64,000 nt of DNA, from NCBI RefSeq assembly GCF_009193325.2, contig NZ_CP059856.1, positions 992,001 through 1,056,000 of the forward strand, written 5' to 3'. Positions within the stretch are counted from its first letter, which is position 1, and every line of letters begins with the position of its first letter. Below are positions 17,100 to 27,104 of the stretch, one piece after another. A program made the translations under genes and the position numbers. The notes under the pieces were generated by a model. The model made no database searches and was not told the origin of the DNA. It saw only the letters and a list, made by a program, of their open reading frames with translations. The DNA is from Bacteroides zhangwenhongii. GTDB taxonomy: Bacteria > Bacteroidota > Bacteroidia > Bacteroidales > Bacteroidaceae.

Positions 17100-18491
17100 T
17101 TACACTTTGATTTTCTTTTTGTAGGATTCATAGCGTGACAGGATGTCACGGACAAAATTATAAGTTTCTATGCCACGAAAATATCCGTTTTTACAGACCG
17201 GGTCGGTGAAGTACTCTTCATTGCTTTTGAGCAAGATGAAGTTTTCTACATTGTCTTTCCATACCAGTTTGTTCTTACCGTATTTCTCGGCCAGTGCCAT
17301 CGCATCATAAATATGTCCTAATCCGGCATTGTAGGAAGCCAGGATAAAACTGAGACGTTCCTGCTTATCGGGAATCATGCTGAGACTACGGTCGGTAGCT
17401 GCGATATATTTGACTGCCGCTTTGACGCTTTCTTCCGGATTCTGTTCCTTTCCGGGCGGAACTCCCATAGCCCGTGCAGTAGCGGGCATTAATTGCATCA
17501 GCCCTTTTGCTCCGGCCCAAGACACGGCTGTGGTATCGAAATTGGATTCCGTGTAAGCCAATGAAGCAAGCATACGCCAATCCCAACCGATATCTTTGGA
17601 GTACTTCTTGAATAAATCATCATAGTGCGATATCTTCCCCTCTCTTAGTGAAAGGATAGGAGAATGGGGCATCATTTTGCTATTCTCGAAGTAGCGTTTC
17701 ATACTGGCTGTATAGGCAGGAGAGGTCATATTTTCCTCATGCCATTTGGTGGCTGCTGCCGCCAGCTCGGGACAGTCTTTTCTCACAGCCCATGATGAAC
17801 GTTGGTCAAAACTGATGGACAAATCAATATTTAAGTTGGGATAATACGTTTTATTAAGCTTGGCCAAATCGTTGTCGGCTACCGTGTATGGAATCTTGCC
17901 TTGCGCTACTTGTGTGATCAGGTCTTCGGTAGTAATACTGTCATTGGTTACCTCATGGATTTGAATGCCGCCTCCCAATTCGTCGTTCAGGTTGACAAGA
18001 CGGTCGTAATACTTTCCGGGCTTTACATAGATATCTTTCCCAATCAGCTCCGTTACATCTTTCAAGGGTTTCTGTTTTCCTTTTCCCTGTTGCACAATAA
18101 CCTGATGGGTGATGATATCCTCACCGCAATAGATAAGGCTGTCTTTCCATTCCTTTGTTACGGGCAGATTGTAGGCAATCATGTCTCCTTCGCCTGCCAG
18201 TAATTTCCGGATCAGTTCGTCGACACTGTTAGCTACTTCGATCCTAAGTTTTAATCCCAGACTTTTGGCGAACTGATCGCTAAGTTCGTATTGAAATCCC
18301 ATTTCCTGTCCCCGATAAATGAAGTAGGAAGTAGAACTGTATAGTGTCAATACGACCAGTTCGCCGCTGTCTTTTATCTGCGGAAGGTCGTATGCGTTCT
18401 CGCTTACAGGATTGGGTCGCGTGTTCTTACATCCGAACACGCAACAGAATAATACAAGGAATAAAGGAATAATCAGTGTCCTAACGCCCAT
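17100..18491 (-). CDS. MltF-like lytic transglycosylase lipoprotein
   Basis: A 463-aa lipoprotein (lipobox VFGC, Cys about 21). Residues about 40-265 form a periplasmic solute-binding-like domain (GELVVLTLYSSTSYFIYRGQ); residues about 290-430 form a lysozyme-like SLT domain with the catalytic Glu in AYTESNFDTTAVSWAGAKGL and the GLMQLMPATA motif. This is the arrangement of MltF, which cleaves peptidoglycan non-hydrolytically and senses muropeptides through its N-terminal domain. It lies 24 bases after udk in the same direction and may share its transcript. Confidence 0.9.
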   Translation of the reverse strand: MGVRTLIIPLFLVLFCCVFGCKNTRPNPVSENAYDLPQIKDSGELVVLTLYSSTSYFIYRGQEMGFQYELSDQFAKSLGLKLRIEVANSVDELIRKLLAGEGDMIAYNLPVTKEWKDSLIYCGEDIITHQVIVQQGKGKQKPLKDVTELIGKDIYVKPGKYYDRLVNLNDELGGGIQIHEVTNDSITTEDLITQVAQGKIPYTVADNDLAKLNKTYYPNLNIDLSISFDQRSSWAVRKDCPELAAAATKWHEENMTSPAYTASMKRYFENSKMMPHSPILSLREGKISHYDDLFKKYSKDIGWDWRMLASLAYTESNFDTTAVSWAGAKGLMQLMPATARAMGVPPGKEQNPEESVKAAVKYIAATDRSLSMIPDKQERLSFILASYNAGLGHIYDAMALAEKYGKNKLVWKDNVENFILLKSNEEYFTDPVCKNGYFRGIETYNFVRDILSRYESYKKKIKV

Positions 18492-18515
18492 TCTTTAATT
18501 TTTAATTTTCAATTT

Positions 18516-19127
18516 TTAATTCTTGAGGTGCTTCTTGATATACATTGTCAGAATATCAATAGCTACCTTATTGTTTCCACCTTCCGGTACAATAAGATCG
18601 GCATAACGCTTGCAAGGTTCGATGAATTGCAGATGCATTGGTTTCAGAACCCGCGTATAACGTTCCATGACCGCTTCGGCAGTACGTCCGCGTTCAATCA
18701 CGTCTCTTTGGATAACGCGTATCAGTCGTTCGTCAGGATCAGCGTCTACAAATATTTTGAGGTCCATCATGTTGCGCAATTTTTTATCACATAAAGCAAG
18801 GATTCCCTCAATGATAACCACTTCGCGAGGTTCAATGTGAATCGTTTCGGGCTGCCGTGTACAGGTAAGATAAGAATAGGTAGGCTGTTCAATGCTTTTC
18901 CCTTCTTTCAACTGCATGACATGCTTGGATAGCAAACTCCATTCGAAAGCGTCCGGATGGTCGAAATTGATATTTTGACGTTCTTCCACCGGGACGTGGC
19001 TACTGTCTTTGTAGTATGAGTCCTGAGGTAGTAACACCACTTCTCCTACGGGGAGACTTTCTATGATTTTCCGTACAACGGTGGTCTTTCCGGAACCTGT
19101 TCCGCCTGCTATGCCTATTATTAACAT
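18516..19127 (-). CDS. udk: Uridine kinase
   Basis: A 203-aa enzyme that phosphorylates uridine and cytidine in pyrimidine salvage. It has the P-loop GGTGSGKT at residues 8-15, the substrate region QDSYYKD, the NFDHPDAFEW motif and DADPDERLIRVIQRD, all typical of Udk. The size is standard. A -7 box on the minus strand (TATATTTG, 19193-19200) is well placed, with GTTG 20 bases further upstream. Confidence 0.94.
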   Translation of the reverse strand: MLIIGIAGGTGSGKTTVVRKIIESLPVGEVVLLPQDSYYKDSSHVPVEERQNINFDHPDAFEWSLLSKHVMQLKEGKSIEQPTYSYLTCTRQPETIHIEPREVVIIEGILALCDKKLRNMMDLKIFVDADPDERLIRVIQRDVIERGRTAEAVMERYTRVLKPMHLQFIEPCKRYADLIVPEGGNNKVAIDILTMYIKKHLKN

Positions 19128-19158
19128 CTCTTTAAGTATATATTTAAACTAAATGGAG

Positions 19159-19200
19159 TAAATTTGCATTGTTTATACAGTATATAAGAAGACAAATATA
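19159..19200. promoter_or_regulatory. Overlapping divergent promoters between udk and the Dabb gene
   Basis: TAAATTTG at 19159-19166 faces the Dabb gene (leader about 56 bases). TATATTTG on the minus strand at 19193-19200 faces udk. The two transcripts would overlap at their 5' ends. Confidence 0.45.
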
Positions 19201-19228
19201 GAAACAATTCATTAAAATAGCAACGGTA

Positions 19229-19528
19229 ATGGTAAAACACATTGTATTATTTAAGTTAAAAGACGATGTTCCTGCTGAAGAGAAGCTGGCAGTCATGACT
19301 AAATTTAAGGAAGCGATAGAAGCACTTCCCGCTAAAATCTCTGTAATCCGTAAGGTAGAGGTCGGATTGAATATAAATCCGGGTGAGACTTGGAACATCG
19401 CGCTTTACAGTGAGTTTGATACTTTAGAAGATGTGAGATACTATGCAACGCATCCGGAACATGTTGCGGCCGGTAAGATTCTGGCTGAGACAAAGGAGAG
19501 CCGTGCGTGCGTGGATTATGAGTTATAA
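19229..19528 (+). CDS. Dabb (stress-responsive alpha/beta barrel) domain protein
   Basis: A 99-aa protein beginning MVKHIVLFKLKDDVPAEEKL, the hallmark of the dimeric alpha-beta barrel (PF07876). Later motifs YSEFDTLEDVRYYATHPEHV complete the domain. Members are small cytoplasmic proteins, some stress-related and some enzymes; the role here is unknown. It lies 17 bases before the DsbD-like gene and probably shares a transcript with it. Confidence 0.88.
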   Translation: MVKHIVLFKLKDDVPAEEKLAVMTKFKEAIEALPAKISVIRKVEVGLNINPGETWNIALYSEFDTLEDVRYYATHPEHVAAGKILAETKESRACVDYEL

Positions 19529-19545
19529 CCCCCAATAATAAAAGA

Positions 19546-21615
19546 ATGAAAAAACTATTTTCTTTTCTGCTCTTAAGCTTTGTGGCCTATGTGTTGCAAG
19601 CGCAGATACAGGATCCTGTGAAATTTAAAACGGAGTTGAAATCTCTTTCCGATACGGAAGCGGAGATTGTATTTACTGCAACCATTGATAAGGGGTGGCA
19701 TGTATATTCTACTGAGCTTGGAGACGGAGGACCTATTTCCGCCACATTCAACGTCGATAGCAAATCGGGGATTGAACCGGTAGGAAAGTTGAAACCGGTA
19801 GGTAAGGAGATAGCTACTTTCGACAAGTTGTTCGAGATGAAAGTACGCTATTTCGAGAACACGGCTAAGTTTATCCAAAAGGTGAAGTTCACAGGAGGGG
19901 CTTATGCGATAGAAGGGTATCTGGAATATGGAGCTTGTAATGATGAAAGTTGCCTGCCTCCGACACAGGTTCCGTTCAAGTTTGCCGGAGAAGCTAAGGG
20001 TAATACGGTGGCGGCTAAAGAGGACAAATCGGCTAAAGAGGATAAAGCAGAGAAGAAAGATAACGCAGACAAGACGGAGACAGATTTAGCTGTTTCAAAA
20101 GATACGGTTGCCATGACCGAACTGCTTTCCGCTACTCCGGTGGATGCGTCTACAGGTATCCAGCCTGCTGTTGCATCCAGTGAGCTTTGGAAGCCGGTCA
20201 TTAGTGAACTGCAAGCGCTGGGAGAGGAGCATGGACAGAAAGATATGTCTTGGATATATATATTCATAACAGGTTTTCTGGGTGGATTATTGGCATTGTT
20301 TACTCCTTGTGTATGGCCGATTATTCCGATGACCGTCAGTTTCTTTCTGAAACGCAGCAAGGATAAGAAGAAAGGTATTCGTGACGCATGGACGTACGGT
20401 GCGTCTATCGTAGTGATTTATGTTGCGTTGGGCTTGGCTATTACACTGATTTTCGGTGCCAGTGCGCTGAATGCTTTGTCTACCAATGCTATCTTTAATA
20501 TTCTCTTCTTCCTGATGTTGGTGGTTTTTGCAGCTTCATTCTTTGGAGCTTTCGAGATCAGACTTCCGTCGAAGTGGGGAAATGCGGTAGATAGTAAGGC
20601 TGAATCAACGACCGGTCTGTTGAGTATCTTCCTGATGGCTTTCACTCTATCTTTGGTGTCTTTCTCTTGCACAGGTCCGATTATCGGATTTTTGCTGGTA
20701 CAGGTGTCTACTACGGGAAGTGTGGTTGCTCCGGCAATTGGTATGTTAGGATTTGCCATTGCATTGGCTCTGCCGTTTACTCTGTTCGCTCTGTTCCCGT
20801 CATGGCTGAAATCTATGCCGAAGTCCGGTGGATGGATGAATGTGATAAAGGTGACGTTGGGCTTTCTTGAATTGGCATTCGCACTTAAGTTCTTGTCGGT
20901 AGCCGATTTGGCATACGGATGGAGACTGCTCGACCGTGAAACGTTCCTTGCTTTGTGGATCGTGATTTTTGCTTTGCTTGGATTCTATTTGTTGGGTAAG
21001 GTTAAATTCCCGCACGACGATGATGATAATAAGGTAGGAGTTACCCGTTTCTTTATGGCGCTTATTTCTTTGGCGTTTGCGGTATATATGGTTCCCGGTT
21101 TGTGGGGAGCACCGTTGAAGGCGGTAAGTGCATTCGCTCCGCCTATGCATACGCAGGATTTTAACTTGTATGAGAATGAGGTGCATCCAAAATTCAAGGA
21201 TTACGAGCTGGGAATGGAGTATGCCCGCCAGCAAGGTAAGCCGGTTATGATTGACTTTACCGGACATGGTTGTGTGAATTGCCGTAAGATGGAAGCTGCT
21301 GTGTGGACAGATTCAAAGGTGAGTGATATTATTAATAAGGATTATGTGCTCATCTCTTTATATGTAGATGATAAAACTCCGCTTTCGGAACCGGTGAAAG
21401 TAGTAGAGAATGGCACAGAACGTACATTGCGTACTGTAGGCGACAAATGGAGTTATCTGCAACGTGTGAAATTCGGTGCCAACGCCCAGCCTTTCTATGT
21501 ATTGCTGGATGGTCAGGGAAAACCGTTGAACAAGTCGTATGCTTATGATGAAGATATAGCTAAATATATTGACTTCCTGCAAGTAGGACTGGAAAATTAT
21601 AGGAAGGAGAAGTAA
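19546..21615 (+). CDS. dsbD: DsbD-like thiol:disulfide interchange protein
   Basis: A 689-aa inner-membrane protein that carries electrons from cytoplasmic thioredoxin to the periplasm. After a signal peptide (ending YVLQAQ) comes a DsbD N-terminal-like domain (about 25-150), a charged Lys/Asp linker (about 155-190), eight membrane helices with the redox cysteines in TPCVWPIIPM and FSCTGPIIG, and a thioredoxin-like C-terminal domain with the CxxC motif in GHGCVNCRK (Cys about 575 and 578). All three redox modules are present. The linker is longer than in E. coli DsbD. Confidence 0.92.
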   Translation: MKKLFSFLLLSFVAYVLQAQIQDPVKFKTELKSLSDTEAEIVFTATIDKGWHVYSTELGDGGPISATFNVDSKSGIEPVGKLKPVGKEIATFDKLFEMKVRYFENTAKFIQKVKFTGGAYAIEGYLEYGACNDESCLPPTQVPFKFAGEAKGNTVAAKEDKSAKEDKAEKKDNADKTETDLAVSKDTVAMTELLSATPVDASTGIQPAVASSELWKPVISELQALGEEHGQKDMSWIYIFITGFLGGLLALFTPCVWPIIPMTVSFFLKRSKDKKKGIRDAWTYGASIVVIYVALGLAITLIFGASALNALSTNAIFNILFFLMLVVFAASFFGAFEIRLPSKWGNAVDSKAESTTGLLSIFLMAFTLSLVSFSCTGPIIGFLLVQVSTTGSVVAPAIGMLGFAIALALPFTLFALFPSWLKSMPKSGGWMNVIKVTLGFLELAFALKFLSVADLAYGWRLLDRETFLALWIVIFALLGFYLLGKVKFPHDDDDNKVGVTRFFMALISLAFAVYMVPGLWGAPLKAVSAFAPPMHTQDFNLYENEVHPKFKDYELGMEYARQQGKPVMIDFTGHGCVNCRKMEAAVWTDSKVSDIINKDYVLISLYVDDKTPLSEPVKVVENGTERTLRTVGDKWSYLQRVKFGANAQPFYVLLDGQGKPLNKSYAYDEDIAKYIDFLQVGLENYRKEK

Positions 21616-21640
21616 TGACTTCTCTGGCGATGGATTGAGA

Positions 21641-21679
21641 AAAGGCGGCTTCATTCTTGGATGAAGTCGCCTTTTATTT
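21641..21679 (+). terminator. Rho-independent terminator after dsbD
   Basis: A stem of about 16 bp (AAAGGCGGCTTCATTC and GGATGAAGTCGCCTTT, loop TT, one mismatch) followed by TATTTTTTTATTT. Confidence 0.9.
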
Positions 21680-21722
21680 TTTTATTTCAGAAAAAATACA
21701 TACGTTTGTAACATCATAACAA

Positions 21723-21730
21723 TACCTTTG
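21723..21730 (+). promoter_or_regulatory. -7 box of the ECF sigma factor gene
   Basis: TACCTTTG at 21723-21730. A GTG at 21730 lies inside this box and so cannot be the start; ATG at 21751 fits. Confidence 0.5.
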
Positions 21731-21750
21731 TGGCCAAAAATAAAGAAAGT

Positions 21751-22353
21751 ATGTACGCAACAGACACTCTAATGGATGAACGGGAACTGGTTCTCCGTCT
21801 GATAGACGGAGATGAAGAGGCCTTTTGCGAACTTTATGCCGCTTATAAGAATCGTTTGCTCTACTTCGCCCTGAAATTCGTCAAGTCGCGTGAATTTGCG
21901 GAGGATATATTCCAGGATGCGTTTACGGTAGTTTGGCAAACTCGTCGTTTCATCAATCCCGAAGCCTCTTTCTCTTCCTATCTTTATACTATTGTGCGTA
22001 ATCGTATTTTGAATCAGTTGCGGGATATGGCTAATGAAGATCAGCTGAAAGAGCAGATTCTTTCTCAAGCGATCGATTCAACGAACGAAACGAATAATCA
22101 TATTCTGCTCAATGATTTGAAAGAGATTATTGCTCATGCGTTGGAGCAATTAACGCCCCGCCAGCGTGAGGTATTCAAAATGAGCCGTGAACTACAGATG
22201 TCTCATAAAGAAATAGCCGAAGCATTGGGTGTTTCTGTTCATACGGTGCAAGAACATATTTCTCTTTCTCTAAAAGTGATTCGTTCTTATTTGACTAAAT
22301 ATTCAAGTACATCAGCCGATGTACTTTTGATTCTATTGTGCTTGAATTTATAA
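21751..22353 (+). CDS. ECF RNA polymerase sigma factor
   Basis: A 200-aa sigma-70 factor of the ECF type. Region 2 spans about residues 20-95 (LYAAYKNRLLYFALKFVKSR, AEDIFQDAFTVVWQTR); region 4 spans about 130-185 (LEQLTPRQREVFKMSRELQM and HKEIAEALGVSVHTVQEH). The FecR-like anti-sigma gene follows 86 bases later and then a SusC with an STN domain, the standard three-part trans-envelope switch: ligand in the outer-membrane transporter relieves the anti-sigma factor and frees the sigma factor to transcribe the transport genes. Confidence 0.95.
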   Translation: MYATDTLMDERELVLRLIDGDEEAFCELYAAYKNRLLYFALKFVKSREFAEDIFQDAFTVVWQTRRFINPEASFSSYLYTIVRNRILNQLRDMANEDQLKEQILSQAIDSTNETNNHILLNDLKEIIAHALEQLTPRQREVFKMSRELQMSHKEIAEALGVSVHTVQEHISLSLKVIRSYLTKYSSTSADVLLILLCLNL

Positions 22354-22439
22354 TAAATGTTAATCATACCCTAGCTCTTTCTTACTTTTGTGTATTACTT
22401 ATACAAAGGGAAGGAAAGTAATATCCTTATTTTGAATAT

Positions 22440-23429
22440 ATGATGAAAGATACTAAAACAGAAAAAGATAAATTGCATCGCTACCTGGATGATCTTTATA
22501 CCCGGGATGATGCTTCACAGTTGTTGCAAAGTATTAAGGATTCAGAAAACCAAGATATATTGGACGAACTGGCAGCAGAGGTTTGGGAAGAATCCGGGAA
22601 TCTGCAACCTGGTAATGATTTGGAGCGGGAAAAATATAAGAGAGAGGCACGCCAATTACTGAAGCGTATTGAACACAAAAAACGTACATGGTTCCGCCGG
22701 GCTTCTGTGGTGGCAGTCAGTACAGCGGCTGTAATAGCCATTATCATAGGGAGTGTCAACTTTTTCCGGTATATGAATGCACAACAGGTCACACTGGCTG
22801 AAATCACCACTTCCTTTGGTGAGAAAAGACAAGTGACTTTGCCGGACGGGACTCTTTTGGTTCTGAACTCTTGTTCGCAAGTGCGTTATCCGGATCGTTT
22901 TGTTGGAGATCTCCGTGAAGTGGAACTTGAAGGAGAGGGATATTTCCGTGTTGCCCGTAATGAAAAGATGCCATTTGTTGTGAGGACGAAGCGACTGGAT
23001 GTTCAGGTGTTAGGTACCCGGTTTGATGTAAAATCCTATTCAACAGATGAAATAGTGTCTGTGAGTGTGGAGAGTGGTAAGGTACAGGTCGATTTGCCGG
23101 AAGCGATGATGAGGTTGACTGCTAAGGAACAGGTGCTTATCAATACTGTTTCCGGAGAATATAGTAAGAAAACAGAGGATAGGGGAGTGGCTGTCTGGAT
23201 GAAAGGTGGGTTACGCTTTTACAGTACACCTATCCGCGATGTGGCAAAGGAACTGGAACGGGTATATAATTGCCGGATTACTTTTGCTCCCGGTCAGGAT
23301 TTCAACAACTTGATTACCGGCGAACATGATAACAAGAGTCTGGAAGCGGTACTTAAATCCATTGAATTTATCAGCGGTGATATCAAATATAAGAAAGAGG
23401 GCATCAATGTACTTCTTTACAAAGAATGA
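22440..23429 (+). CDS. FecR-family anti-sigma factor
   Basis: A 329-aa single-pass inner-membrane protein. The cytoplasmic part (1-85) should bind the sigma factor; the membrane helix is at about 88-108 (VVAVSTAAVIAIIIGSVNFF); the periplasmic FecR domain (about 120-215) holds FGEKRQVTLPDGTLLVLNSC; the C-terminal DUF4974-like domain ends the chain and should contact the STN domain of the SusC protein. ATG at 22440 or 22443 are both possible. The 208 bases after it hold no gene and should carry the sigma-dependent promoter of the susC gene. Confidence 0.93.
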   Translation: MMKDTKTEKDKLHRYLDDLYTRDDASQLLQSIKDSENQDILDELAAEVWEESGNLQPGNDLEREKYKREARQLLKRIEHKKRTWFRRASVVAVSTAAVIAIIIGSVNFFRYMNAQQVTLAEITTSFGEKRQVTLPDGTLLVLNSCSQVRYPDRFVGDLREVELEGEGYFRVARNEKMPFVVRTKRLDVQVLGTRFDVKSYSTDEIVSVSVESGKVQVDLPEAMMRLTAKEQVLINTVSGEYSKKTEDRGVAVWMKGGLRFYSTPIRDVAKELERVYNCRITFAPGQDFNNLITGEHDNKSLEAVLKSIEFISGDIKYKKEGINVLLYKE

Positions 23430-23637
23430 GATGAATAATAGATAATGTTCAACCTTTTAAAAAATAATAGATGAAAACAGCTCCTTCATGAACCTCCCCA
23501 AAATGATAGAAGCACTCCAAAGGAATGCCTCTATCCGCAATCCGGACGGATATTCATAAGCTTCGACCCAAATGAATAACGTATCGCGCATTGCTTGTTT
23601 TTAATAACTTTAGTCAATTACTAAAACGCACAAATTT

Positions 23638-26600
23638 ATGAATAATCTTCTTATTTGTAAAGGGATAAGTAAAAATAGCTGTTCGTTTTTAGCTTTTTTA
23701 CTATTCACCTTCATTTTAATAGCTCCGGCTGCTGCTCAGACATTGAAAGAGCATGATATTACGCTTCGTGTGCAAAACGAGCCGGTAGAGAGTGTTTTCA
23801 ATAAAATCAGCAAACAGACTAATTTTAAGTTTCTCTATGATCAGGAGACGGTGAACAAGGCTCCGAGAGTTTCTTTCGACATTAAAAATGCTTCATTAAA
23901 ACAGATTCTGGGAGAAATTACTTCCCAGGCCAAGCTTTATTTCAATAGGACCGATCATACAATTGCTGTCAGCAAACAGCCGCTTAAGAAAGAAGAAACT
24001 GCTCAACGTGCACGCACTATCCAGGGAATAGTTGCCGATGATAAAGGAGAACCGGTGATTGGTGCCAGTGTGCAGATTAAGGGAGAAGGCAGTGGTACGA
24101 TTACCGATATCGACGGACGTTATTCATTAATGAATGTACCGGAGTCTGCAACGTTGACCATCTCTTATATTGGATATAAAACGGTAAATATCTCTGCAAA
24201 GGATAAAAATACGGCGAAAATCACGTTGGTAGAAGATAGTAAGATGATTGATGAGGTAGTAGTGGTGGGATATGGAGTTCAGAGAAAAAGAGACGTCTCT
24301 ACTTCTATTTCTTCCGTGAAAGCTGAACAAATTGCGGATGTTTCTGCTTCAGACTTTCGTCAGGCGTTGGCAGGTAAGATGCCGGGGGTACAGGTTACAC
24401 AACCAAGTGGTGATCCGGAGGGAAGTGTAAGTATCCGTGTTCGTGGTATCAGTACGGTTAATGCTGGTAGTGATCCTCTTTATATTATTGATGGCGTGCC
24501 GGTGGAACGTGGATTTGCCAATCTGAATAATAATGATGTCGAATCTGTGGAGGTTTTGAAAGATGCTTCGTCGGCAGCTATTTATGGTAGTCGCGGTTCC
24601 AACGGTGTAATTATTATCACGACCAAGCAGGGACAGTCGGAAAAGATGAAAGTGCAGTATGATGGATATTATGGTATCCAGAGTGTTTCGAAGAAACTTT
24701 CAATGATGAATGCATATCAGTTTGCCGAATTTGCAAAGGATGGTCATGACAACGCTTATCTGGATGCTAATCCCGGAGGTTCACCGGATGACCCGAACGG
24801 AATGCGTCCGAATTCATGGGAGCGTATTCCTACGGAACTCTTTCCCTATCTGAATGGTGATAAGGGGTTGACGGATACGGATTGGCAAGATGCTATTTTT
24901 CGTACTGCTGCTACTACCAGCCACAATGTTTCTATTTCCGGCAGAGGAAAAACAGTCGGCTATTTCATTTCTGCCAACTATTATGATAAAGAGGGTATTA
25001 TAATTAATTCCGACTTTAAGAAATATAGTATGCGTATGAATTTGGACGGGAAATATAAAAGACTGAAATTCGGTTTGAATTTCTCTCCTTCCTATTCTAC
25101 TTCCAATCGGGTAGATGCTTCCGGATCTAATGGTATTGTGCAATCGGCATTGATGATGCCTCCGGTATGGCCGGTGTATAATGCGGATGGCAGCTATAAT
25201 TATCAGGGAAACGGCTATTGGAGAATTGGAAATGACTATCAGCATAATGCCGTATTGAACCCGGTAGCCATGGCAAACTTACAATCGGATGTCGTAGACC
25301 GTATGGCGATTGTCGGAAAAGTTTTTGCTGAATTGGAGTTGTATAAGGGGCTTACTTATAACATTTCTTTTGGTGGCGATTATTATGGTTCGCATAATGA
25401 CCAATATCGTTCTTCGGAACTTCCTTTATTGGGACAGAAGTATTATGATGTAAAGTCAAATCCGACAGCCTACAGTTCATCAGGTTTTTATTTCAACTGG
25501 TTGGTGGAGAATAAAATCAATTATAACACAACGATTAAGGATGCTCATTCTATCAATGTGGTCTTAGTACAGTCGGCTCAAAAAGAGACATATAAAGGAG
25601 ATAATGTGACGGCAACCGATTTCCCGAACGACTATATACAAACAATTTCCGGAGGTACGGTGACGAAAGGTGCATCTGATAAAACCCAATGGACGATTGC
25701 TTCTTATCTGGCACGTATGCAGTACAGTTATAAAGGTAAATATATGGCTTCGGCAGCTATTCGTGCAGACGGTTCTTCCCGTTTTGGCAAGAATAACCGG
25801 TGGGGATATTTTCCTTCAGCTTCTTTGGCGTGGAGAATAAGCGGAGAAGACTTCTTTATGAAGGCTAAGTGTCTGTCGTTTGTTGATGATTTGAAGTTAA
25901 GAGCGAGTTATGGAGTGACCGGTAACTTCCAGATTGGCAATTATGATCATTTGTCTCTGATGGCTTTGGATAATTATGTGCTTGGCACAGGTAACGGACA
26001 ATTGGTGAATGGTTATAAGCCAAGTACCATAAAGAATGAAGATTTGAGTTGGGAAAAGAATGCGATGGTGAATGTGGGTGTTGATTTGCAGATGTTCAAA
26101 GGATTGCTGGGATTGACTGTGGATTATTATAATACCAATACCTCTAATATGTTGTTGAATGTACCAGTTCCCCACCTGACCGGATATAGCACTGCATTGA
26201 TGAATATCGGTAAAGTGAATAATAGGGGATGGGAAGTTGCCTTGACCTCACAGAAGAATGTAACTAAAGATTTCGGTTATTCGTTCAATGCTAATTATGC
26301 CACTAATACGAACGAGGTGAAGGCACTTGGTCCAGGTAATGCTCCTATCATATCTACCGGTAGCGTAGATCATGCTTATTACATAACGAAAGTCGGTGAA
26401 CCTATCGGATGTTATTATCTGTTGGTGCAGGATGGAATTTTCTCTAATGAAGAAGAATTAAAAAAGTATCCTCATTTCAGCAATACCCAGCCGGGAGATT
26501 TCCGCTTTGTGGATGTAGACGGGGATGGAGTGATGGACTTGGATAAAGATCGTACAATCGTGGGTAACTATATGCCCGATTTTACCTATGGGTTTGGTGG

Positions 26601-27081
26601 TAAAGTCTGGTTTAAGGGATTTGACCTTGATTTTAATTTTCAAGGAGTATATGGTAATGAGATTCTGAATCTGAATCGTCGTTACATTGATAATCTGGAA
26701 GGTAATACCAATGGCACCACTATAGCCTTGAATCGTTGGAAAAGTCCGGAAGATCCGGGAAACGGTCAGGTGAACCGTGCCAACCGTAAGTCAAAGGGGT
26801 ATAATGGTCGTACTTCAACCTGGCATCTGGAAGATGGCTCTTATCTGCGATTGCAGAATGTGACACTAGGATATACCTTGCCGAAGAACCTGACTCAACG
26901 CTTTTTCGTGGAAAAATTAAGAGTTTACGTTTCCGGACAAAACTTATGGACTTCGACTAATTATAGCGGATATAATCCGGAAGTAAATGCACGTCCGAGT
27001 AATTCTCTTTCACCGGGTGAGGATTATGGAACTTATCCATTGGCTAAAACATTCTTGTTTGGGCTAAACATAACACTTTAA
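23638..27081 (+). CDS. SusC-like TonB-dependent transporter with STN signalling domain
   Basis: A 1147-aa outer-membrane transporter. After the signal peptide (ending PAAAQ) comes an STN domain (about 38-95, VQNEPVESVFNKISKQTNFK), then a carboxypeptidase-regulatory-like domain (about 125-205, GVADDKGEPVIGASV-type motif), then the TonB box region and plug (VVVVGYGVQRKRDVSTSIS, about 208-325) and a long beta-barrel. The STN domain marks it as the sensor for the FecR/ECF pair just upstream. It forms a lidded pair with the SusD protein that follows. The imported ligand is probably a phosphodiester, judging from the enzymes downstream. Confidence 0.96.
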   Translation: MNNLLICKGISKNSCSFLAFLLFTFILIAPAAAQTLKEHDITLRVQNEPVESVFNKISKQTNFKFLYDQETVNKAPRVSFDIKNASLKQILGEITSQAKLYFNRTDHTIAVSKQPLKKEETAQRARTIQGIVADDKGEPVIGASVQIKGEGSGTITDIDGRYSLMNVPESATLTISYIGYKTVNISAKDKNTAKITLVEDSKMIDEVVVVGYGVQRKRDVSTSISSVKAEQIADVSASDFRQALAGKMPGVQVTQPSGDPEGSVSIRVRGISTVNAGSDPLYIIDGVPVERGFANLNNNDVESVEVLKDASSAAIYGSRGSNGVIIITTKQGQSEKMKVQYDGYYGIQSVSKKLSMMNAYQFAEFAKDGHDNAYLDANPGGSPDDPNGMRPNSWERIPTELFPYLNGDKGLTDTDWQDAIFRTAATTSHNVSISGRGKTVGYFISANYYDKEGIIINSDFKKYSMRMNLDGKYKRLKFGLNFSPSYSTSNRVDASGSNGIVQSALMMPPVWPVYNADGSYNYQGNGYWRIGNDYQHNAVLNPVAMANLQSDVVDRMAIVGKVFAELELYKGLTYNISFGGDYYGSHNDQYRSSELPLLGQKYYDVKSNPTAYSSSGFYFNWLVENKINYNTTIKDAHSINVVLVQSAQKETYKGDNVTATDFPNDYIQTISGGTVTKGASDKTQWTIASYLARMQYSYKGKYMASAAIRADGSSRFGKNNRWGYFPSASLAWRISGEDFFMKAKCLSFVDDLKLRASYGVTGNFQIGNYDHLSLMALDNYVLGTGNGQLVNGYKPSTIKNEDLSWEKNAMVNVGVDLQMFKGLLGLTVDYYNTNTSNMLLNVPVPHLTGYSTALMNIGKVNNRGWEVALTSQKNVTKDFGYSFNANYATNTNEVKALGPGNAPIISTGSVDHAYYITKVGEPIGCYYLLVQDGIFSNEEELKKYPHFSNTQPGDFRFVDVDGDGVMDLDKDRTIVGNYMPDFTYGFGGKVWFKGFDLDFNFQGVYGNEILNLNRRYIDNLEGNTNGTTIALNRWKSPEDPGNGQVNRANRKSKGYNGRTSTWHLEDGSYLRLQNVTLGYTLPKNLTQRFFVEKLRVYVSGQNLWTSTNYSGYNPEVNARPSNSLSPGEDYGTYPLAKTFLFGLNITL

Positions 27082-27104
27082 TCATCCTTTAAAATACACG
27101 TTAT

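Noticed and set aside
18490..18530. AT-rich repeated TTTTTAATT words between udk and the transglycosylase gene
   Set aside because: Simple low-complexity sequence of a kind common in Bacteroides intergenic DNA; no structure or function follows from it.
23430..23637. Small gene between the anti-sigma factor and the first susC
   Set aside because: Only frames of a few codons are present; the stretch is best read as the sigma-dependent promoter region, though no -35/-10 pair could be assigned.
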